Below, piece after piece: positions 34,048 to 42,737 of a stretch of 64,000 nucleotides of DNA. The translations under genes were made by a program, and so were the position numbers. The stretch is from Kineothrix sp. MSJ-39 (GTDB lineage Bacteria; Bacillota; Clostridia; Lachnospirales; Lachnospiraceae): assembly GCF_018917935.1 (NCBI RefSeq), contig NZ_JAHLPN010000002.1:248001-312000 (forward strand), read 5' to 3'. The notes beneath the pieces were generated by a model that was given only the letters and a program-made list of their open reading frames with translations, had not been told where the DNA came from and made no database searches. The stretch's first letter is position 1. Each line of letters opens with the position of its first letter.

Positions 34048-34115
34048 ATTATACGGTATCTATGCCAAATGTAAATGCCTTTTCGGTAAGCGGTCGAAAT
34101 ACGCAGGTAAGTGGC
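34048..34115 (-). promoter_or_regulatory. Promoter with LytTR-type direct-repeat operator
   Basis: On the minus strand -35 TTTACA (34070-34075), 16 bp, -10 TATAAT (34048-34053). Two direct repeats, GGTAAGCGG (34086-34094, given as plus strand) and GGTAAGTGG (34107-34115), lie just upstream of the -35 with a 21-bp centre-to-centre distance, exactly two helical turns. LytTR regulators (AgrA, VirR and short forms) bind two such direct repeats. This supports positive autoregulation of the LytTR/LiaF-like operon. Confidence 0.7.
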
Positions 34116-34137
34116 AGAAAATAGCCTGTATACATAA

Positions 34138-34173
34138 AAATTCCCGGAAGTAATGGGATAACTTCCGGGAATT
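34138..34173 (-). terminator. Terminator of the Rpn-family gene
   Basis: AAATTCCCGGAAGT pairs with ACTTCCGGGAATTT around a short loop, and read on the minus strand is followed by T residues. About 45 bp past the Rpn stop. Confidence 0.75.
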
Positions 34174-34219
34174 TGGGTTATAGTATATATCTGATTCTTG
34201 CTCTCAGACATTTTCACTT

Positions 34220-35017
34220 TTATTCTGTTTTCAAATAAGCAGCAATCTGGTCATCGGAAAGATTATATTTTATCTTTATTCTTTCAGCAATCTGCTCATT
34301 GGTAACACCAAATACTCTTAATTCATCAATAACATCTTTTATCGCTCTCTTATCTGCATATTCCTCTATTGCCTTGCACACGATTGCCACCTCCTTTGGA
34401 TCATGCTTCATTGCCTGTACACGTCTGGATGTTTTGGGAAATTCAGGATTATTCATATCCGGATTCAGAAATTCCTTCATAAGACGTGCTATTTTGCTAT
34501 CTTCTTTTCCGGTTGTCGTCACATAAATTTCATGCAGTCCATCCTGTAACGATTCTCCTGTTTCCTTACAAATCATCTCTGCATGACTGATTGTTCGCCC
34601 ATTCTGCAATACATCAAAATTGGAAACATAAATAATGTATACTTCCTGTACATGCTCAAATCTGTCTCCGGGTTCTGAACGATTTACTGTGATCGCGGAT
34701 GCATTATAACGGACTCGTTTTACGTGATTATCATTATCTGCTTTCTGAATCTCGATATTGTAAACAACATCTTCTTCCCCTTCTGCGTATGCATCCACTC
34801 TTATCGAACGTTTTCCAATAATATGGATGCTTTTCTGCCCTGTAACCGTATCTTTACGGATCTTCAGATCAGCCTTTTCCATAAATATCTGCAGCAATTC
34901 TTCGCAAGTATCCGGATCTTCCATCATCACTTCAAAGAATCCATCATCAATCGGTCTGAGCTTTTCCACGATCGACAACTGCTCAGCATTTGTCTTTCTT
35001 TGTTTCTTTTCCTTCAT
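34220..35017 (-). CDS. Rpn family PD-(D/E)XK nuclease / transposase-like protein
   Basis: 265 residues. N-terminal LRPIDDGFFEVMMEDPD is typical of this family; the nuclease core shows RVDAYAEGEEDVVYNIEIQ with the D and the E-x-Q(K) motif (YNIEIQKADN). C-terminal alpha-helical region (about 190-265) ends in YNLSDDQIAAYLKTE. These Rpn proteins are found in many Clostridia as accessory genes tied to recombination. It is not flanked by IS ends here. A strong promoter at 35127-35155 precedes it; SD is weak. Confidence 0.87.
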   Translation of the reverse strand: MKEKKQRKTNAEQLSIVEKLRPIDDGFFEVMMEDPDTCEELLQIFMEKADLKIRKDTVTGQKSIHIIGKRSIRVDAYAEGEEDVVYNIEIQKADNDNHVKRVRYNASAITVNRSEPGDRFEHVQEVYIIYVSNFDVLQNGRTISHAEMICKETGESLQDGLHEIYVTTTGKEDSKIARLMKEFLNPDMNNPEFPKTSRRVQAMKHDPKEVAIVCKAIEEYADKRAIKDVIDELRVFGVTNEQIAERIKIKYNLSDDQIAAYLKTE

Positions 35018-35126
35018 CTTATGCCATGACTCAATAGATTTTATCTAATCGGTAAAATCTCAGACATTACATAAACCGTTCATTTCATAACAATCCCCAG
35101 AAGGACTTATCCTGCCCTATGCACTT

Positions 35127-35155
35127 ATTATAAAAGATGCAATAATATATGACAA
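35127..35155 (-). promoter_or_regulatory. Promoter of the Rpn-family gene
   Basis: Minus strand TTGTCA (35150-35155), 17 bp, TATAAT (35127-35132), with a leader of about 105 nt to the ATG. Near-consensus. Confidence 0.75.
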
Positions 35156-35180
35156 TATACAAATTTGTCTTATAGTTTTG

Positions 35181-35243
35181 CAATAATATTTTATCGATTT
35201 ACGATAAATTATTATTGACATTCATATGATCTTGTATTATGAT
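35181..35243 (+). promoter_or_regulatory. Operator-like 37-bp near-palindrome and consensus promoter
   Basis: Promoter TTGACA (35215-35220), 17 bp, TATGAT (35238-35243). A near-perfect inverted repeat, 35181-35196 with 35202-35217 (15 of 16 positions pair; core TTTATCG-attta-CGATAAA), overlaps the first three bases of the -35. A repressor bound here would block RNA polymerase. The XRE protein encoded in the same operon is the natural candidate. It also lies 25 bp from the divergent Rpn promoter. Confidence 0.75.
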
Positions 35244-35280
35244 CTGGATAAATCAAAGGAAAGAAAGAAGAGGAATTACC

Positions 35281-35727
35281 ATGAATCTGAAACTGACCAG
35301 AATCACAAAATTTTTATTGGATTTTATGTATTTTGCAGGCATGCTTGTATGCCTGACACTGCCATTTACATTCAAATGGTACGGATCCTACAATGATCTG
35401 TTTGTTATCTACTACTGGCCGCTTGTCGTAATCTTTTTCCTGTCCGGCGTTTTAGCAATTTTGCTGATCGGAGAATTACGGAAAATGTTCGATACGGTAC
35501 TTGCGGACAACTGCTTTGTCAAAGAAAATGTAAAAAGCCTGCATAAAATGGGTACATACAGCTTTCTAATTGCTCTTTTGACAGCTTTCCGCCTGTTTCT
35601 TTACTTAACACCCGCTGTTTTGATCATTATTCTTGTTTTTGTGATCGCAGGACTGTTCAGTAAAGTGCTCGCCGGTGTATTTGACCGCGCTGTCAGCTAC
35701 AAAGAAGAAAATGATCTGACGATCTGA
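35281..35727 (+). CDS. DUF2975 membrane protein
   Basis: 148 residues with four predicted helices (about 9-28, 42-64, 92-112, 118-137). Matches the DUF2975 pattern, including the cytosolic loop ELRKMFDTVLADNCFVKENV. Members sit beside XRE regulators in Firmicutes and have no known function. The start is the ATG at 35281 (GAGGAA upstream), not the open frame 14 codons earlier. It is the first gene of a DUF2975-XRE-DUF4173 operon. Confidence 0.87.
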   Translation: MNLKLTRITKFLLDFMYFAGMLVCLTLPFTFKWYGSYNDLFVIYYWPLVVIFFLSGVLAILLIGELRKMFDTVLADNCFVKENVKSLHKMGTYSFLIALLTAFRLFLYLTPAVLIIILVFVIAGLFSKVLAGVFDRAVSYKEENDLTI

Positions 35728-35782
35728 TGAAGCAATTCAGAAGCATTCTATCATTTAGAAAAGAAAGACGAGGAAATATACT

Positions 35783-36010
35783 ATGGCAATCATTATCAAT
35801 CTTGATGTCATGATGGCGAAACGAAAAAAAGGCCTGACTGAATTATCCAAGGAAGTAGATATCACAATGGCAAACCTGTCCGTTTTAAAAAACAATAAAG
35901 CAAAGGCAATCCGCCTGCAGACTCTCGACGCGATCTGCAAAGCACTGGATTGCCAGCCCGGCGATATTTTAGCATATGAACCGGATGAAAATAGTACGGA
36001 AAATAAATGA
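35783..36010 (+). CDS. Cro/C1-type (YozG-like) HTH regulator
   Basis: 75 residues, nearly all HTH: IINLDVMMAKRKKGLTELSK, the second and third helices in VDITMANLSVLKNNKAKAIR, then LDAICKALDCQPGDILAYEP. This short form is typically next to DUF2975 genes. It lies 56 bp after the DUF2975 stop and overlaps the start of the next reading frame only in the longer version. SD GAGGAAA. It likely represses its own operon through the palindrome at 35181-35217 (inference). Confidence 0.9.
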   Translation: MAIIINLDVMMAKRKKGLTELSKEVDITMANLSVLKNNKAKAIRLQTLDAICKALDCQPGDILAYEPDENSTENK

Positions 36011-36027
36011 GAAAGAAGGGAAGTAAA

Positions 36028-37584
36028 ATGAATATTACAAATCAAAATCCGGAAAAGCATACTGCAGATCAAAATAAACAGGTTACAAATAATACTGAGA
36101 TATCTACCAATATGAGCCCTGTAACCTGCAAAAAGGACGATCCGCCTCTCATAAAGGCTATGGTGGATAACTTTTCTACCTTCGGCGTTGGCAGTATTTT
36201 ATATGGCTTGTTTTTCTGTTTTTGTATCTATCAGAATTTCATGGCTGTTACCTCTGTCTTACTTTGCGCTGCCACGATCGGTTATGTACTTTTCTGTTTT
36301 AAGAAACTCTCTATTAAGACAGACAATAAGAAATGGTTCTTTATCATTTCCATCTGTCTTTTAGGGCTTTCCAATATGCTGACTGACAGTCTGATTCTTG
36401 CCTTTTTAAATTATGTAGGTATTATACTTTTATTTTTCTGCTTTTTACTGCGCCATTTTTACGATACAAAGGAATGGGATTTTTCCAAGTTCTGCGGCGC
36501 GCTCCTTCATACAATTACATTTTCTATTGGACGGCTCAACTATCCGTTTAAGAGCTTGCAGCAATATTTAAAAGCACATCAGAAAAGGAAAAACACCAAA
36601 ATTTACTATGTCTTTTTGGGTATTTTGATCGCAATTCCGCTGCTTTTAGTTGTCTGTTCCTTACTGTTAAGTGCGGATGTGGTATTCCGTTCCTTTTCAG
36701 ACCGGCTGTTTTCCAGTCTCTTTGAGAACATTGACTTTGGTACCATATTCGCAATTGTGTTTACCATCTGCTTTGGCATGTTTGCTTCTTATTGTATCCT
36801 GATCGAGCTTGCTTTTCAGGATGTAAACCCTGTCATGGAAAATAAAAAGACAATGGAACCGATCATTGCCATTACTTTTTCCTCTATTTTAACGGTGATC
36901 TATCTGTGCTTCAGTATTATTCAGATTGCCTATCTGTTTATTGGAAACATGCAGTTACCTGATGGTTACACCTATGCAGCATATGCAAGACAGGGCTTTT
37001 TCCAGCTTTTGTTCGTCTGCCTGATCAATCTTGTACTTGTCCTGTTCTGCCAGAAGCATTACCGGGAAAACAAAGTGCTCAAAATCATCCTGACCATTAT
37101 CTGCGGGTGTACTTATATTATGATCGCCTCCAGCACAATGCGTATGCTTTTATACATAGAATCCTATCAACTGACCTTTTTACGGATTTTTGTACTTGTG
37201 GCACTCCTTACCCTTGCCATTTGCCTGACCGGTGTTGTTATTTCCATTTACAAAAGCAGTTTCCCACTGTTCTCTTTCATGACAGTAACAGTTACCGTCT
37301 GCTACCTGCTTTTCTCTCTGGCAAGACCGGATGCGATCACTGCAGCTTACAACTGTCAGCAGGAAAATGCGGATGTTTATTACTTAAGTGATCTCAGTCT
37401 GGACGCTGTCCCTGCTCTGGAAAGAGCCGGTATATTTGATGCAGACGGTCCATTAAGTGAAGAAACACATAACTGGATTTTACAGGACTTTAGAACCGCC
37501 GCCAGAGAAAGAGGAAGGAATATGGGACCACGGGAATTTAATTTATCTGTTTACAGAGCATTCCAAATATTGGATACCAAGTAG
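36028..37584 (+). CDS. DUF4173-type polytopic membrane protein
   Basis: 518 residues. The first 45 are hydrophilic (MNITNQNPEKHTADQNKQVT), then about 12 membrane helices reach residue 430. The cytosolic or extracellular tail (about 435-518) holds the DUF4173 closing block: RPDAITAAYNCQQENADVYY, then LSLDAVPALERAG. Function unknown; often annotated DUF4153/DUF4173. The ATG at 36028 has GAAGGGAAG before it. It is the last gene of the operon; a long hairpin follows. Confidence 0.85.
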   Translation: MNITNQNPEKHTADQNKQVTNNTEISTNMSPVTCKKDDPPLIKAMVDNFSTFGVGSILYGLFFCFCIYQNFMAVTSVLLCAATIGYVLFCFKKLSIKTDNKKWFFIISICLLGLSNMLTDSLILAFLNYVGIILLFFCFLLRHFYDTKEWDFSKFCGALLHTITFSIGRLNYPFKSLQQYLKAHQKRKNTKIYYVFLGILIAIPLLLVVCSLLLSADVVFRSFSDRLFSSLFENIDFGTIFAIVFTICFGMFASYCILIELAFQDVNPVMENKKTMEPIIAITFSSILTVIYLCFSIIQIAYLFIGNMQLPDGYTYAAYARQGFFQLLFVCLINLVLVLFCQKHYRENKVLKIILTIICGCTYIMIASSTMRMLLYIESYQLTFLRIFVLVALLTLAICLTGVVISIYKSSFPLFSFMTVTVTVCYLLFSLARPDAITAAYNCQQENADVYYLSDLSLDAVPALERAGIFDADGPLSEETHNWILQDFRTAARERGRNMGPREFNLSVYRAFQILDTK

Positions 37585-37608
37585 CCTTTTTTTCATACAC
37601 AATAATAA

Positions 37609-37669
37609 AATCCTCCTTTTGACAATGAATCAACATGGGTCTGTGTTGTTCGTTATCAAAAGGAGGATT
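37609..37669. terminator. Long bidirectional hairpin between convergent genes
   Basis: AATCCTCCTTTTGA (37609-37622) and TCAAAAGGAGGATT (37656-37669) form a perfect 14-bp stem that extends through partial pairing of the interior. On the minus strand it is followed by T-rich sequence. It separates the DUF4173 gene from the minus-strand lipoprotein gene. Confidence 0.7.
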
Positions 37670-37799
37670 ATATGTTTTAACTTCAATCTCAATGCTTTTT
37701 AAGATTCTATCAGACTCTTTACATATTCCTCTGATTTTCCCAGATCTTCCATATATTCTGTGCCATCATATTCCGTTTCATTCTGTACAAATACCATTA

Positions 37800-38357
37800 T
37801 TAATAATTAATTCCTGTAACGCCCAGCTTTCCTTCCTGTACACTGAAAGTCAGGCTTGCACCTTCATTGTTGTGATATAGGGTAAACCCTGCCATACTCG
37901 GACTCATGACATCTTCGCTCTCATCTGCATTTGCAACAGCATCAAGCAGATCATCGGTAAACAATTCGGAAGCATCCAGTTTCATAAAATCTTCCTTCGT
38001 ATCTACAACCTGTCCATTATCTTTAAAACCAACATAGACCGGATAATTCACAAGATCCGCCAGAGCTTCCTGATCCTTTGCAGCTACAGCACTTTTGATC
38101 TTCTCAGCAAAATTGACTGCTGCTTCATTTGCAGTCTCGCCGGAATTAGAATCCGTTTCTTCCGTATTTGCTTCATCAGATGATGACGCATCAGAAGCTG
38201 TCTCATTTACATTTGTTTCATCAGATGAGGTCTCATCTGTCGTTTCTGTACTTGTATTAACCTCAGTCGGAGTATCTGTATTTTTTGTATTTGATCCGCA
38301 TCCAGCGATCATCATAGTAGTCAATGCTAATAATATTGCAATTTGTTTTGCTTTCAT
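37800..38357 (-). CDS. Small lipoprotein with NTF2/Cif-like end
   Basis: 185 residues. Lipobox TTMMIAGC with C20; a Thr/Ser/Glu/Asp-rich linker (about 22-75); a folded end (about 78-185) beginning AVNFAEKIKSAVAAKDQEAL and with LADLVNYPVYVGF and EDFMKLDASELF. That end looks like a SnoaL/NTF2-like fold seen in other clostridial lipoproteins, by pattern only. SD GAAAGGAT precedes the ATG. Function unknown. Confidence 0.75.
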   Translation of the reverse strand: MKAKQIAILLALTTMMIAGCGSNTKNTDTPTEVNTSTETTDETSSDETNVNETASDASSSDEANTEETDSNSGETANEAAVNFAEKIKSAVAAKDQEALADLVNYPVYVGFKDNGQVVDTKEDFMKLDASELFTDDLLDAVANADESEDVMSPSMAGFTLYHNNEGASLTFSVQEGKLGVTGINY

Positions 38358-38447
38358 AAACTTTCATCCTTTCTTTTTTTGTTACCGTCATTTATACATA
38401 ATAAATGTGTTTTTTTAATGACTTTTTACCCGAAAAAAACTTAAGAA

Positions 38448-39317
38448 TTATGAAAGTTCCCCATGTTCTCTTTTCTTTTTCTCCCGGAAGGTCAGCATCA
38501 TCTCTCTGGTAAGGCTCAGTCCCTCCGGATCATCCGGAACATCCTTATAATCTACCCATTCTGCAAGCGAAAGCTCTGTTTCATCTAGCTCTATCTCATG
38601 TTCCTCTGCAAGTTCACAAAAATAGCCAAGCAAAAGGTCACTGTCGTATCCCCATGGCTGACTTTTGTAGTAGCGGATATTTTTGACATGAAGTCCGACT
38701 TCTTCCATGACTTCCCGCTCTACTGTCTGCTCTGCAGTCTCTCCGATCTCTGTAAAGCCTGCGATGAGCGCATATTTTTTATACTCCCTGCCTGCATATT
38801 TCGTCATCAGGATCTTATCTCCATTTGTCACACCTACAATAACCGCCGGCGCAATCTTTGGGAAAACCATGTTGCCACAGGATGGACATTTCATCATCCG
38901 AAGATGTTCATCATGCACAAGTTTTTGGGCACATCTGCCACAAAACTGATTATCACGATACCATACATATAAATGCCAGCCTGTCGCTGCTGCAAGTACA
39001 TATTCCTTTGGATGAAGTCGTCTGGTTTCAAACATTCTGTGATACGTGAAATCCTCAAATATCTGATCCTGCAGATCCATCAAAAAGAAATCTTCTTCAT
39101 CTATAGAAAATAAATAAGTATATACCGGAAGTTCTGATTTTTCATTTTCCAGCATGAAATGTGCCTCTACCTGCTCAAATGTGAGAAAATCCATTTCTCC
39201 GGCTGTTTCCCGATAGAGTATCTTCCCATCAGAAAAACTCAAGATCCGGCTATTTGCGGATGTTTTTTTTGCTGCATATTGATTGTAAAACTTCTTTGGT
39301 GCAATATCCTGTATCAC
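38448..39317 (-). CDS. nudC: NADH pyrophosphatase / RNA-decapping Nudix hydrolase
   Basis: 289 residues. Zinc ribbon C126-x2-C129 and C144-x2-C147; Nudix box from G187 (GFTEIGETAEQTVEREVMEE) with the catalytic Glu cluster; and the NudC signature SQPWGYDSDLLLGYF (canonical SQPWPFPxS; here the Phe-Pro is replaced by Gly-Tyr-Asp). It cleaves NAD(H) to NMN(H) and AMP, and deNADs RNA. The start is GTG with GGAAGG upstream. Confidence 0.92.
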   Translation of the reverse strand: MIQDIAPKKFYNQYAAKKTSANSRILSFSDGKILYRETAGEMDFLTFEQVEAHFMLENEKSELPVYTYLFSIDEEDFFLMDLQDQIFEDFTYHRMFETRRLHPKEYVLAAATGWHLYVWYRDNQFCGRCAQKLVHDEHLRMMKCPSCGNMVFPKIAPAVIVGVTNGDKILMTKYAGREYKKYALIAGFTEIGETAEQTVEREVMEEVGLHVKNIRYYKSQPWGYDSDLLLGYFCELAEEHEIELDETELSLAEWVDYKDVPDDPEGLSLTREMMLTFREKKKREHGELS

Positions 39318-39430
39318 GTTCTATACCTTCCTTAATAAAATTGTGGCATATGATTCATTTATTATATTATATCCTTCATGTCAAACTTAGCATATGCTTG
39401 ATTTTGTTCCTCATCGCCATAACAAAAAAC

Positions 39431-39454
39431 AACTGCCCGGCGAACCGGGCAGTT
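39431..39454 (-). terminator. Terminator of the MMPL/xxxLxxG operon
   Basis: AACTGCCCGG-cgaa-CCGGGCAGTT is a perfect 10-bp stem with a tetraloop, followed on the minus strand by GTTTTTTGTT. It lies 56 bp past the MntP-like gene. Confidence 0.85.
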
Positions 39455-39509
39455 ATCAAATAGGGAATGAAAATATATCATTGCAGATCCTGAAAGGATC
39501 TGAAAATGA

Positions 39510-40091
39510 TTAAAGATATAAAAATCCTGTCGCTACAGCGACAATAATCAGGATACTGCCACCGATTGCATAAGCACCTGTTTTCTGGCTGTATCCAAAA
39601 CGATATCCACCGATCAGACCAAGTAATACGGCTATGATGCAGACAACTGTTAAAATACCAATCTCATAAATGGATCGAAGCTGCATCATACCAAGGGCAA
39701 TACCGGTCAGAAGTGTATAAAATCCAACCTGCAGGCAAAGGCTTATGAAAATACGGATCAGATATTTTTCATCATGTCTGCTTTCCACGATACCTTCATT
39801 TTTCCATGCGGTCTTCAGCATTTTTATGGCAAATGCCACAAATATGATCATACTGATCAATGGATTTAAAGCTTCTCCTTTATCTGCCAGATAAGAACCT
39901 CTGAGCCAGATCGTCAGTGCATATCCAACCAGTAACACAATCAACTGGTATATGCCACAGACCAAAAGTCCAAGCGCTAATTTTGCTTTATCGATACGGG
40001 AGAGCAAAGCTCCCTGGCAGACTGCCTTAGCATATAAATCAAAGCCTAATCCTAAAGCAATTCCGATTACCAATAATAAACTGGCATCCAT
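39510..40091 (-). CDS. MntP-like membrane protein, acidic sites partly lost
   Basis: 193 residues, six helices. Arrangement resembles MntP manganese exporters (two three-helix repeats), with SD GGGGAGG 8 bp before ATG at 40091. In MntP each repeat carries a conserved Asp (DAFAVS, DALAVG). Here the first repeat has FDLYAKAV and the second QVGFYTLLTGIALG, so the second Asp is absent. It may be a derived family with another function. It is the last gene after the MMPL and heptad-repeat genes, 21 bp after the latter. Confidence 0.65.
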   Translation of the reverse strand: MDASLLLVIGIALGLGFDLYAKAVCQGALLSRIDKAKLALGLLVCGIYQLIVLLVGYALTIWLRGSYLADKGEALNPLISMIIFVAFAIKMLKTAWKNEGIVESRHDEKYLIRIFISLCLQVGFYTLLTGIALGMMQLRSIYEIGILTVVCIIAVLLGLIGGYRFGYSQKTGAYAIGGSILIIVAVATGFLYL

Positions 40092-40112
40092 GCTTTGCAC
40101 CTCCCCTTTTCA

Positions 40113-42737
40113 TTACTCTGCTTTTACACCTTCTGTTTTGATAATGAACTTCACGCTGCTGCTCTTACCATCAGCCACACCACTGAAGTTGTTATAATCT
40201 TTTCCTGCATCCATTACTGCATTTACTCTGTCAAGTAATGTACTGATGTCGCCATCAAATGCATCTGTCAGCTTCTGAATACCTTCTTCGTTAAATTCGA
40301 TCATACCATCATTTAACTTATTTGCACCTTCATCCAATGTATCTACGCCATCTGCAAGCTGTTTACCTGCATCTACGATCTTAGCAGAACCATCTACTAA
40401 TGTTCCTGAGCTTCCTGTCAGCTTACCTGCACCTTCCTGAAGCTTACCTGCACCTTCGTTTAATTGGATCACACCTGCTGCCAATGTAGCGCTCTTGGAA
40501 TCCAATGTAACAAGACCTGTCTTTAACTGTTTCAGACCTTTTGCAAGTGCTTTTGTGCCACCGTAAAGACCTGTTACCTTTTCTCCCTTGGCATTTGTGT
40601 AACCGTTAATACCTTTGTTTAAAGCATCTGCACCATCAGATAATGCACTTGCACCTGCGGAAAGCTGTGAAGTACCGCTTGCTAATGTTGTAATACCTGA
40701 CTGTAACTGTTTTGAACCATCGTATAAACTGCCGATACCCTGATTCAGAGCTGCAGAACCTGTTGCTAACTGACTAACACCATTTTTCAGTTTTTCCACC
40801 TGTGGAGCAAACTCTGTAACCTGAGAAGCTGCAATACCTGCTGCTGCCTCTGCACCTGCTGCACCTGCAATATGCGCTGTTTTATCTGCAACTGCTTTTG
40901 ATGCAGATTTTACTGTACCAGTAATTTGCTTTTCAACAGTGTCATGTATATTTTTGTTTTCAGATAACTGTGATAAAGACTGTTCAACATTTTTTCCAAC
41001 TGATCCTGCTGCACCTTTAACTGCATTTTCCAATTCATTACCACTTACAGTGAACTGGATTTGATTATTTGCTGCCATCTGCATAATAGCACCTGGCACA
41101 GCTGTTGTAATAGAATTTGTAAGCGCATTTTTTACTTCTTCTATAATTACCTGTGAAATAGCTGTATTTATTGTATCTGTATCAACTTCACCCAAAGCTG
41201 CCTGATAAAGTGCTGCCTGAACCTTTTCATCATTCATTGCATCCTCAACTGCTTTTTCTATAATCTCATTTTGTGCCTTTGCCTGCTCCGGTGTTGTTGA
41301 TGTAGAACCCGGAAGAGAAATATTCTGTACTTCTGTATTCAGCTGTGAAAGTCCTGCTGCAATCTGGCTTGCTGCACTTGCTGCGCCAGGATTTGCTGCT
41401 GTTCCGTCTCCCGCATAACCTGCAACTAACTGATCTGCACCGGCTTTTAACTGCTGTGCACCCTGATCTGCTGTTGCCATGCTCTTATCTAATGTCTTAG
41501 CACCCTTTGCCAGTGATTTTGCACCACTTGCTGCACCTGCTGATTTATCGGTTCCTTTATAGCCTGCAACTAACTGATCTGCACCATCTTTAGCAGATAC
41601 TGCGCCATCTTTTAACTGTTTTATACCCTTTGTCAGCTGTGGAACACCTGCTGCTAACTGATTTGTACCGGCTTTCAGTTCTCCGATACCGGATGCAAGC
41701 TGTGCCACACCTGCTGTATACTGACCGATACCACTGTTTAATGTTCTCAGTCCGTCATTAAATTCGCCAACTTTTTCCTTTAATGTTCCTGTACCATCCG
41801 CAAGCTGCTTTGTACCGTCTAATAACTGGTCTGTTGCATCTGTCAGCTGATCCATGCTGTCTGTCAGTTCGCTTGTATCAATATCATCACTGTTGAATGA
41901 CAGATCATCCAGAATATCGCTCAAAATCATGGACATTGTCATATCCAGTGAGAAATCTGTTGCATCTGCTGTGATCTCTACATATTCCGGAACATTTACC
42001 TTATCTGTATCAAAATTTTTGGAGTTAACCTGTAAGCTGTCCTTCAGTCCGGGCATTGCAATACCGGCAATAATGGAATTGTTACCTTCTGAGATCAGTT
42101 TACCATTCGTAACTTCGATATTTTTGAAGTTGTCATTTGATAATACCAGACCACTCAATACAACGAACGGAACATGAATGGTTTCCTTCTTACCATTGAC
42201 TTCAACTTCCTGTGTTTCATTATTTGTGTAGTCAAAACGGATTTTTACCTTACCGCTCTTACCGGCAATTTCTTCCGGTGTAACTTCCTTATCATCTAAG
42301 TAATAGGAAAGTTTGATGCTGACCGGAGACTGCTTTGTAGATGTACCCTGATAATAAATATCATTGCCATCTGCATTCCATGTAATCTTATCTCCGCTGC
42401 CATCAAAGGTTTCATCACCTTTTACATTTTCAATATCCTTCAGATCGGATGAATCCTCGATCGTTTTTGCACCGGTCTTATTTTTTAACCAGTCACTGAC
42501 TAAGATATGATCTGTATTACCGTTTGCATCTGTAAAGACATATACGGTTTCTTCCTTATCTACATCTGATGTATTACTTGAAGAGAACTGGGAATTTAAA
42601 GTGTCTGTCAGAGTTTCCTCCTGCTCACTCAAATCCTGATCAGTTTCTTTTTCCGCTAATGCCTGATCTGTAAAGATCGTAGTGGTCAAAAGTGCTGTTG
42701 CACATGCCAGTGCAATTACTTTTGCTGATTTTTTCAT
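40113..42737 (-). CDS. Secreted xxxLxxG heptad-repeat protein, partner of MMPL transporter
   Basis: 874 residues. Signal peptide (1-28, ending TDQALA), then a beta-rich N-terminal region (about 45-265) and long runs of the xxxLxxG heptad (TIGR03057-type; for example ATDQLLDGTKQLADGTGTLK), interrupted by a non-repeat insert (about 455-630). The C-terminus ends SVKFIIKTEGVKAE with no membrane helix, unlike YhgE/Pip. Heptads of this kind form an extracellular alpha-helical rod. It overlaps the MMPL gene by 4 bp. Probably a structural or substrate-channel partner outside the cell. Confidence 0.85.
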   Translation of the reverse strand: MKKSAKVIALACATALLTTTIFTDQALAEKETDQDLSEQEETLTDTLNSQFSSSNTSDVDKEETVYVFTDANGNTDHILVSDWLKNKTGAKTIEDSSDLKDIENVKGDETFDGSGDKITWNADGNDIYYQGTSTKQSPVSIKLSYYLDDKEVTPEEIAGKSGKVKIRFDYTNNETQEVEVNGKKETIHVPFVVLSGLVLSNDNFKNIEVTNGKLISEGNNSIIAGIAMPGLKDSLQVNSKNFDTDKVNVPEYVEITADATDFSLDMTMSMILSDILDDLSFNSDDIDTSELTDSMDQLTDATDQLLDGTKQLADGTGTLKEKVGEFNDGLRTLNSGIGQYTAGVAQLASGIGELKAGTNQLAAGVPQLTKGIKQLKDGAVSAKDGADQLVAGYKGTDKSAGAASGAKSLAKGAKTLDKSMATADQGAQQLKAGADQLVAGYAGDGTAANPGAASAASQIAAGLSQLNTEVQNISLPGSTSTTPEQAKAQNEIIEKAVEDAMNDEKVQAALYQAALGEVDTDTINTAISQVIIEEVKNALTNSITTAVPGAIMQMAANNQIQFTVSGNELENAVKGAAGSVGKNVEQSLSQLSENKNIHDTVEKQITGTVKSASKAVADKTAHIAGAAGAEAAAGIAASQVTEFAPQVEKLKNGVSQLATGSAALNQGIGSLYDGSKQLQSGITTLASGTSQLSAGASALSDGADALNKGINGYTNAKGEKVTGLYGGTKALAKGLKQLKTGLVTLDSKSATLAAGVIQLNEGAGKLQEGAGKLTGSSGTLVDGSAKIVDAGKQLADGVDTLDEGANKLNDGMIEFNEEGIQKLTDAFDGDISTLLDRVNAVMDAGKDYNNFSGVADGKSSSVKFIIKTEGVKAE

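Noticed and set aside
34026-34217. 64-codon N-terminal extension of the LytTR protein
   Set aside because: It covers the promoter, direct repeats and a terminator; the GTG at 34025 has AGGAGG upstream.
37699-37797. 32-codon minus-strand ORF after the lipoprotein gene
   Set aside because: The composition looks coding-like (ends EEYVKSLIES), but the SD is weak and spacing poor; too little evidence to list.
40113-42737. YhgE/Pip-type phage-infection protein
   Set aside because: It has the xxxLxxG repeats but no C-terminal membrane helices, and it is paired with an MMPL gene.
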